Notes under the pieces: model-generated
The model's database searches: none
Seen by the model: only the letters and a program-made list of their open reading frames with translations
Told to the model about the DNA's origin: nothing
Part shown: in pieces, positions 32,198-37,173 of the stretch
Numbering within the stretch: position 1 is the first letter of the stretch
Layout of the letters: each line of letters opens with the position of its first letter
Program-made: the position numbers and the translations under genes
NCBI GenBank assembly: GCA_020350885.1
Contig: CP070727.1
Location: forward strand, 2,283,629-2,320,801
Source of the DNA: a bacterium
GTDB taxonomy: Bacteria; Krumholzibacteriota; Krumholzibacteriia; Krumholzibacteriales; Krumholzibacteriaceae
Direction of reading: 5' to 3'
Length of the DNA: 37,173 bases

Positions 32198-34621
32198 ATG
32201 GGAAGACATTCTAAATACGTAGTGGCCGTCTTCATACTTCTGATATTTCTGGGGATTCCCTCGCTCCAGGCATATTGGGTGGAAAATGGTGTCGCCATAT
32301 GCACGGCAACAGGTTGGCAGCAACGCCCCCAAATCACCTCTGACGGTGCTGGAGGGGTTATTATTGTCTGGGAAGACCAACGCAGTGGGGGCAATGACGT
32401 CTACGTTCAGCGCATAGACGCGGGCGGGAATGTGCAGTGGGTGGCCGACGGTGTCATCATTGGCACGGGAACAGGCGATCATTTGCGTCCCCAAACTACC
32501 TCTAATGGTGCCGGAGGGGCTGTTATTACCTGGCAGGACAGCCGCAGCGGGAACTATGACATATACGCCCAGCGTATTGATGCGGGCGGAAATTTGCAGT
32601 GGACAACCAACGGTGTCGCTATATGCACCGAGGCAACAGGTGACCAGTACTATCCCGAGATAACCACGGACGGTTCAGGGGGGGCTATTATTACCTGGCA
32701 GGACAGACGTAGCGGGAACTGGGACATCTACGCCCGGCGCATAGACGCGGGCGGAACTGTGCAGTGGGCGGCCGACGGCCTCGCCATATGCACGGTAACA
32801 GGTGACCAGCAATATCCCCAGATCACCTCCGACGGTGCCGGAGGATGTATTATTACATGGCAGGATAGACGCAGCGGGTCCGATGACATCTACGCCCAGC
32901 GCATAGATGGCGATGGGAGCATTCATGCTGGCTGGATAGCTGACGGTGAGGCCATATGTACGGCGGCATATTACCAGGAACGTCCCCAAATCACCTCTGA
33001 CGGTGCCGGAGGGGCTGTTATTACCTGGTATGACGGACGCAGCGGGCCCGATGACATCTACGCCCAGCGCATAGATGGCGATGGGAGCATTCATGCTGGC
33101 TGGATAGCTGACGGTGAGGCCATCTGCACAGCAACTGGGGATCAGGAATCTCCCCAGATCACCTCCGACGATGCGGGTGGAGGTATTATTACCTGGCGGG
33201 ACGAACGTGATGGGAAATATGACATCTACGCCCGGCGTATAGACGCGGACGGGAATGTGCAGTGGACAGCCGACGGTGTCGCCATATGCACGGCAATAGG
33301 TAATAAGGAATGGCCTCAGATCACCTCCGACGGTGCCGGAGGGGCTGTTATTACCTGGCGTGACCACCGCACCGGGGTGAGTGACATTTACGCCCGGCGT
33401 ATAGACACGGACGGGAATGTGCAGTGGACAGCCGACGGTGTCTCCATCTGCATTGCAACAGATGACCAGAGATATCCCGAGATAACCTCTGACGGTGCAG
33501 GAGGGGCCGTTATTACCTGGTACGACTACCGCAACGGGAACTATGACGTCTACGCGCAGCAGGTCAACCGGGACGGCAGAGTAGGTTACCTTCCTCCAGA
33601 AATTCATTCTGTTCTGGATGTGCCGGGCGATGAGGGAGGATGGGTGAACATCGCGTGGGATGCGAGTAGATACGACCCTGCTGGAGGGGAGATCACCCAC
33701 TATACCATTTGGAGGTCTCTCAGCATTCAGGCTGCCGCTTTGATGCTGGATGGAGGAGCGGTGCTGCTCACCGGCACCGAACAGATTGCTCGTGAACCCG
33801 ACAAGCCTCTGGTGAGGATGCAGTTATTATACGGCCAGACATACTATTGGGAGCTCATCGATTCACACGATGCGTACTACTTAGAGGGTTACTCGAAGAT
33901 AGTACCCACCGCCTTTGATTCATCGGCCGCAACGAGCGATTACCACTACTTCCAGGTGATAGCCCATACGAGTGATCCGATGAGGTTCTATGTCTCTGCT
34001 CCTGACAGCGGCTACTCGGTGGACAACCTAGCGCCCGTCATGCCGTTGGGGCTTGCCGGGGAACAGGTCTATGTACCTGAGGGGCTCACGCTCACATGGG
34101 ATCCCAACACCGAGATCGACCTTTCGAACTACGGAGTATACAGGGGATTGAATGAGGGCTTTGTACCGGGGCCGGCGAACCTTATTGCTTCCCCCTGCGA
34201 TACTATCCTCTTCGATGACGAGTGGAGGTGGAACAGCGGGTACTTCTACAAGGTCTCCGCGATCGATATCCACGGCAATGAGAGCCCGTTTGCACTGCTC
34301 AGACCTGAGGATGTCACGGGTGAGGATGTTCCCGAGACGCCGCGTGCGAGCTTTCTCTCACAGAACTTCCCCAATCCCTTCAATCCGCAGACGAAGATCG
34401 CATTCGGGATACGGGAAATGACCGATGTCTCTCTGAGGATATATAATGTGTCTGGGCATCTCGTGCGTGTGCTTGTCGAGGAGAGGCGGGAGGCAGGGCG
34501 GTACGAAGAGACGTGGGATGGAAAAGACATCGGCGGCCGCCCGGTTGCCAGCGGGGTATACTTCTATCGTCTCAATGCAGGAGCATTCACAGAGACAAAG
34601 AAGATGGTGCTGATGAGGTGA
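32198..34621 (+). CDS. Secreted eight-repeat beta-propeller-like protein with C-terminal sorting domain
   Basis: 807 residues; ATG at 32198 with AAGGAGG seven bases upstream, then a signal peptide ending at LQAYW. Residues 26-460 hold eight repeats of 53-56 residues with the pattern ADGVAICTATGDQ.PQITSD, GAGGAVITWxDxRSG and DIYAQRIDADGNVQW. This suggests a propeller or solenoid. Repeats 4 and 5 share 74 identical bases (32882-32955 and 33050-33123). After a linker come one or two fibronectin III-like domains (GGWVNIAWDASRYDPAGGEI; YVPEGLTLTWDPNTEIDLSN). The last 90 residues, FLSQNFPNPFNPQTKIAFGI to VYFYRLNAGAFTETKKMVLM, are the FlgD/T9SS-like sorting domain. Probably on the cell surface or secreted; ligand unknown. 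Confidence 0.87.
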   Translation: MGRHSKYVVAVFILLIFLGIPSLQAYWVENGVAICTATGWQQRPQITSDGAGGVIIVWEDQRSGGNDVYVQRIDAGGNVQWVADGVIIGTGTGDHLRPQTTSNGAGGAVITWQDSRSGNYDIYAQRIDAGGNLQWTTNGVAICTEATGDQYYPEITTDGSGGAIITWQDRRSGNWDIYARRIDAGGTVQWAADGLAICTVTGDQQYPQITSDGAGGCIITWQDRRSGSDDIYAQRIDGDGSIHAGWIADGEAICTAAYYQERPQITSDGAGGAVITWYDGRSGPDDIYAQRIDGDGSIHAGWIADGEAICTATGDQESPQITSDDAGGGIITWRDERDGKYDIYARRIDADGNVQWTADGVAICTAIGNKEWPQITSDGAGGAVITWRDHRTGVSDIYARRIDTDGNVQWTADGVSICIATDDQRYPEITSDGAGGAVITWYDYRNGNYDVYAQQVNRDGRVGYLPPEIHSVLDVPGDEGGWVNIAWDASRYDPAGGEITHYTIWRSLSIQAAALMLDGGAVLLTGTEQIAREPDKPLVRMQLLYGQTYYWELIDSHDAYYLEGYSKIVPTAFDSSAATSDYHYFQVIAHTSDPMRFYVSAPDSGYSVDNLAPVMPLGLAGEQVYVPEGLTLTWDPNTEIDLSNYGVYRGLNEGFVPGPANLIASPCDTILFDDEWRWNSGYFYKVSAIDIHGNESPFALLRPEDVTGEDVPETPRASFLSQNFPNPFNPQTKIAFGIREMTDVSLRIYNVSGHLVRVLVEERREAGRYEETWDGKDIGGRPVASGVYFYRLNAGAFTETKKMVLMR

Positions 34622-34641
34622 GTGCCCTGCGAAGGAGGCGT

Positions 34642-34735
34642 AAAAACAGAGAATGCTCATGAGGTGAGCGCCCAGCGAACGGGATCTTAAAAACCGAGCA
34701 CGCTCATGAGGAGGATCGCGCCCGGGAAGCCATTA
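34642..34735 (+). repeat. Dispersed intergenic element, copy 9 (core in tandem)
   Basis: Two head-to-tail core-like units: AAAACAGAGAATGCTCATGA then GGTGAGCGCCCAGCGAA, and AAAACCGAGCACGCTCATGA then GGAGGATCGCGCCCGGGAAG followed by CCATT. The second matches the core and its following CCATTCT-type bases best. Neither terminus is present. The units lie just after the stop codon of the eight-repeat protein, between converging genes. Confidence 0.5.
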
Positions 34736-34865
34736 CTCTTTATTCGAGTCTAAACCCACTGGGTGGTTAACAGCTTTTTGACCATTGTGGTACCAGGTGA
34801 AAATCTGGCATTGCACAAAATGCGTCTTTGTATGTCGAAGTATCACAACCTTAATAAAGAATAGC

Positions 34866-35447
34866 CTATACACCCAACTTGTACAGTAAACCTACTTGTA
34901 TCGCGATCTGGCTTATATCGCTCACTATACTATACCAAGTCTCTCCCTGAATCGCCCAGCTTTGGTTGAGGTCGACCAAAATACCTCCTCCGATGTCGAG
35001 ACCGATTTTAATTTCCGTATCGTCTTCCGAAACAGCCGGTATGATCATACCTCCGCCAAGGTCTATAGCTGGAATATCGACTCCAGATTGTAGTATGTGA
35101 AATCCAAGGCCAGCGCCGGCAAATGGTCTAATAGTCGGATTCGCTGTAGAAAAAATGTATTTACTTTTCGCGCCGATTATAAAATCACGAACATAGAACT
35201 CACCACCGCCAGTTATGTCTTCTGTTTTCGACCAAAAATTGACATAAGATTCCAAAGAAATACTGGATGTAATTCTTCCCAAGTCTGTGAAAATACCAAA
35301 CTCAAGCGCTGCGTCAACATCATCGGGGTCTACCAGACCGATTTTGACACCGATGCCGCTAAACGCAAGATTAGATTGCGCAAACGCATTAGAGGATATA
35401 AATGCGCACAAGACGAGGGAAATGAGTACTACTGTAACTCGTTTCAT
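34866..35447 (-). CDS. Outer-membrane beta-barrel protein (OmpA/OmpW-like size)
   Basis: I chose ATG 35447 because GGAGG lies seven bases upstream and a classic signal peptide follows (VTVVLISLVLCAFISSNAFA); an ATG at 35486 would add 13 residues before it. 193 residues. The mature chain alternates hydrophobic and polar residues in strand-length units (GIGVKIGLVDPDDVDAALEF, SISLESYVNFWSKTEDI, GGGEFYVRDFIIGAKSKYIF, RPFAGAGLGFHIL, KIGLDIGGGILVDL) and ends in IQVGLLYKLGV; an aromatic or hydrophobic final strand is normal. Eight strands is the best guess. PFAGAGLGFHI is a very common barrel signature. Specific function unknown. Confidence 0.8.
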   Translation of the reverse strand: MKRVTVVLISLVLCAFISSNAFAQSNLAFSGIGVKIGLVDPDDVDAALEFGIFTDLGRITSSISLESYVNFWSKTEDITGGGEFYVRDFIIGAKSKYIFSTANPTIRPFAGAGLGFHILQSGVDIPAIDLGGGMIIPAVSEDDTEIKIGLDIGGGILVDLNQSWAIQGETWYSIVSDISQIAIQVGLLYKLGV

Positions 35448-35881
35448 ATCAATTCCTCCCGGCAAGAGTACAAACAATTTAGGCATCTACTAATACGCAG
35501 ATGAGAACCATGAATTTAGGTATACTATTCCTTCTAAGCGTACTAAAACGGGGTGGCTGCAAGAATTGAACCAAAACTTCCAGTGCCGTATCTTGTTGTT
35601 CCTACTAATAATCCGAAGGGCAGTGTTCTACGGGCTCGCCCGTGGATGTCTCTGTATTCAACGATGTTGCCCGTTTGCAAAATGTGGACAGCAAGTACCT
35701 AGAAACCAAGAGACGATTCTATTATCGTATTATCAGTTGGCTTATCCGATCTTGAATAATGAACGGTAACGCTATTTTATTAACCATTGAAAATTTTGAA
35801 CATAGATATACAATAGAATTGTGGCTAATCTTAAAATTTCCAAAGTGTGGTTTTATATTTAAATATGGGAAAGGAGGGATC
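35448..35881. other. Intergenic region, possibly with a decayed repeat copy
   Basis: This lies between the divergent barrel and Cys-rich protein genes. GGGCTCGCCCGTGGATGTCT followed by CTGTATTC (35632-35660) resembles the repeat core followed by ATTCTGTATATC, and GCCGTATCTTGTTGTTCC upstream resembles its left end; I do not count it as a firm copy. The rest is AT-rich with no recognised gene. Confidence 0.3.
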
Positions 35882-36325
35882 ATGAAGGTTATGATATTGG
35901 TATTGGTTTCGTTACTTGTTATTTCATACTCAGTTCTCGCTCAGTTGCCATCGCATGGTTACATCGGCCTTTACACTGACGAGACTCACACGAACAGCTG
36001 TGTTACCGGTATTGGGTTATATTTTACTGAAATGTGGATCTGCTGCCTGCCGAGCGAATGGGGTCATATGTGCGCCGAATATGCAATCAGCTATCCGCCG
36101 AATGTGATTCAGTCCACGGTAACGTATAATATCGATATTGTTTGTGTTACTCTCGGCGATTTAGAAAGTGGAATGAGTATCTGCTACTGTGACTGTCAGT
36201 GGGATTGGCACTGGGACATTCACCAGACACTCGTTATAACTGATTCCACACCGGCCTGGATCGAAATAGTCGAACACCCAGAAACTGGAGATATCAGGTT
36301 CGCCAATTGCCAAGATGCTTATTGA
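35882..36325 (+). CDS. Short secreted Cys- and Trp-rich protein of unknown function
   Basis: I chose ATG 35882 because GGAGG lies four bases upstream and the signal peptide (MKVMILVLVSLLVISYSVLA) begins there; an upstream ATG at 35759 has no site. 147 residues. After cleavage: HGYIGLYTDETHTNSCVTGI, GLYFTEMWICCLPSEWGHMC, AEYAISYPPNVIQSTVTYNI, LGDLESGMSICYCDCQWDWH, then IEIVEHPETGDIRFANCQDA. It holds several cysteines that could pair after export and a compact beta-sandwich pattern. I have the impression that similar short proteins (IGLYxDExHT...W) occur in many genomes of candidate phyla near surface-protein genes, but I cannot name a family. Function unknown. Confidence 0.65.
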   Translation: MKVMILVLVSLLVISYSVLAQLPSHGYIGLYTDETHTNSCVTGIGLYFTEMWICCLPSEWGHMCAEYAISYPPNVIQSTVTYNIDIVCVTLGDLESGMSICYCDCQWDWHWDIHQTLVITDSTPAWIEIVEHPETGDIRFANCQDAY

Positions 36326-36515
36326 CTGATTCCTCCTATAGTACATACCAGGTTTGGTATAAATCAGGAATGTCCGCCAGAAAATCCAATTGGAACGGTG
36401 AATGCTAGTTGGGGGTCGATAAAAATCATATTTGACAATTGAAACCAGTCTTCTTTTAAATTGAAATATTTTCGACATAGTAATTTCCAACCTCATTCAA
36501 CCTGAGACCTAGCAG

Positions 36516-36635
36516 GTGTGCCTTCTAAATATTCCATCCGTATTGTTATTGTTACAGTTAGCAGCTGACACAGAATATTCAAAACAGAGAGTAGTTAGAA
36601 AGAGGGTTTCGCCTGTGGAGCCATCTTCTATAAGG
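36516..36635 (+). repeat. Dispersed intergenic element, copy 10 (left half plus core)
   Basis: Left end GTGTGCCTTCTAAATATTCC, then ATCCGTATTGTTATTGTTAC, AGTTAGCAGCTGACACAG and AAAACAGAGAGTAGTTAGAA. Core AGAGGGTTTCGCCTGTGGAG (36601) followed by CCATCTTCTATA. No right end. It takes up the middle of a 436-base gap; the remainder shows nothing clear. Confidence 0.75.
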
Positions 36636-36761
36636 CGATGCTCTGCAGTCGGTTAGATAGTGGGGTATTCGGTTCATCTGGAAGACTGACTGGGTCTATC
36701 TTAGCCTTGAGAATCGCGGTGGTTGGTCGTACCTTTCCGTTAACTAACGGGGGGATGCACA

Positions 36762-37173
36762 ATGCAGAACACAAGCGTCATGAGCACGGACGTTGCGAAG
36801 CCCGCTAAGGTAGCGATCATAGGCGCCAGTGGAACCTACGGCAAGGGGATCCTCGCCCGGGCCGAGGAGATCGGTGTCGAAGCGGTGGTGGTAACACGTT
36901 CGCCGCACAAGTTCCAAAACGTGAAACCAACAACTACGGTGGTCGAGACGCAGTTGTAGGAAGAGGAGAAGCTGAAGGAGGCGTTTGCGGGCTGCGATGG
37001 TGTCATCTCGGCACTTGGCGACAACAGAAGGGAGCGTCCGAAGACGCACTGCCTGCCGCACGTCTGGAAAGCCATGAAGGCTGCCGACGTGACCAAGTAT
37101 GTCGGTATGGCTTCCGGAGCGATGATGATGCCGGACGAGAAGCGCGGGGGATTCCAGCGTGCCGTGCACCCCT
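36762..37173 (+). pseudogene. NAD(P)-binding NmrA-like protein gene with an in-frame TAG (partial, runs off the right edge)
   Basis: ATG 36762 has GGGGGG seven bases upstream. The first 65 codons give an NAD(P)-binding start (KVAIIGASGTYGKGILARAE, then EAVVVTRSPHKFQNVKPTTT). A TAG at 36957-36959 stops the frame, but the same frame then continues with clear homologous sense: EEEKLKEAFAGCDGVISALG, HCLPHVWKAMKAADVTKYVG, MASGAMMMPDEKRGGFQRAV, up to the window end. The family normally reads VVxGDVTDxxxLxxAxxGxDAVIxxLG straight through this place. TAG ends several other genes in the window, so it is not a reassigned codon. A nonsense mutation or a base error explains it best. Confidence 0.75.

Noticed and set aside
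32675..33700. Minus-strand frame of 341 codons with repeats
   Set aside because: Antisense shadow of the eight-repeat protein; its repeats are the reverse reading of the same DNA repeats.
35566..35769. Plus-strand frame of 67 codons
   Set aside because: No recognisable protein; the DNA may instead be a decayed repeat copy, itself too weak to call firmly.
9716..36635. CRISPR array as an explanation of the dispersed repeats
   Set aside because: Copies are kilobases apart, long and diverged, and no cas gene is present.
36957..36959. Reassigned TAG (pyrrolysine or code change)
   Set aside because: TAG ends several normal genes in the window, and no pyl genes or suppressor tRNA are visible.

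Overview
This window looks like a chromosomal stretch from an uncultured member of the FCB-type or neighbouring candidate phyla (Latescibacterota, Krumholzibacteriota, Eisenbacteria or Zixibacteria-like). The clues are two large secreted repeat proteins ending in the PNPFNP...GxYFYRL...KKMVL sorting domain, a DUF5916 outer-membrane protein, many lipoproteins, canonical Shine-Dalgarno sites, and moderate GC with AT-rich patches. This phylum placement is inference. I saw no rRNA, tRNA, CRISPR array, transposase or phage gene.

Layout. 1-2545: a DUF5916 outer-membrane protein on the minus strand, running off the left edge. 2984-7854: a TetR regulator, a Tat-exported C45-type Ntn acyltransferase/hydrolase, an alpha/beta hydrolase and a class-C beta-lactamase-fold hydrolase; the last two are AT-rich. 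7989-15351 (minus strand): a beta-helix lipoprotein, an FG-GAP lipoprotein, a tiny membrane protein, a secreted amidohydrolase, an FkbM-like methyltransferase and a metallo-beta-lactamase-fold hydrolase. 15553-18234: a compact regulon of a MarR repressor, an ArsN2-type acetyltransferase and an exported M28 peptidase. Two matching palindromic operators lie before the first two genes, and the first overlaps the -10 box of a near-consensus promoter. 18656-20658: a radical SAM/SPASM-like protein converging on a small lipoprotein. 21266-24360: an operon of an aminotransferase, a threonine-dehydratase-like enzyme and an ornithine-cyclodeaminase-like enzyme, the last two resembling EutB/EutC of ectoine catabolism. 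24451-27358: a zinc-ribbon/RsbU-type phosphatase fusion and a second beta-lactamase-fold hydrolase. 27878-36325: surface and secreted proteins (FG-GAP plus sorting domain, a lipoprotein with a degenerate M23-like look, an eight-repeat protein plus sorting domain, a beta-barrel, a short Cys-rich protein). 36762-37173: an NAD(P)-binding protein gene broken by an in-frame TAG, running off the right edge.

The main thing the genes do not explain is a dispersed intergenic repeat. At least ten intact, truncated or decayed copies lie in 37 kb, all in the same orientation whatever the direction of the neighbouring genes. The fullest copy is about 300 bp. The left end and the inverted right end match (24 of 31 positions by hand count), as in a miniature inverted-repeat element. 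A central core related to GAAGAGGGTCTCGCCTGGGG is the best-kept part. The right end carries a conserved TATAAT and, upstream of the TetR gene, even the ribosome binding site, so the element may have been adopted as a promoter. It also carries a CTCAGATCTGAG-like palindrome. This family and the MarR/ArsN2/M28 regulon are the two most promising leads.
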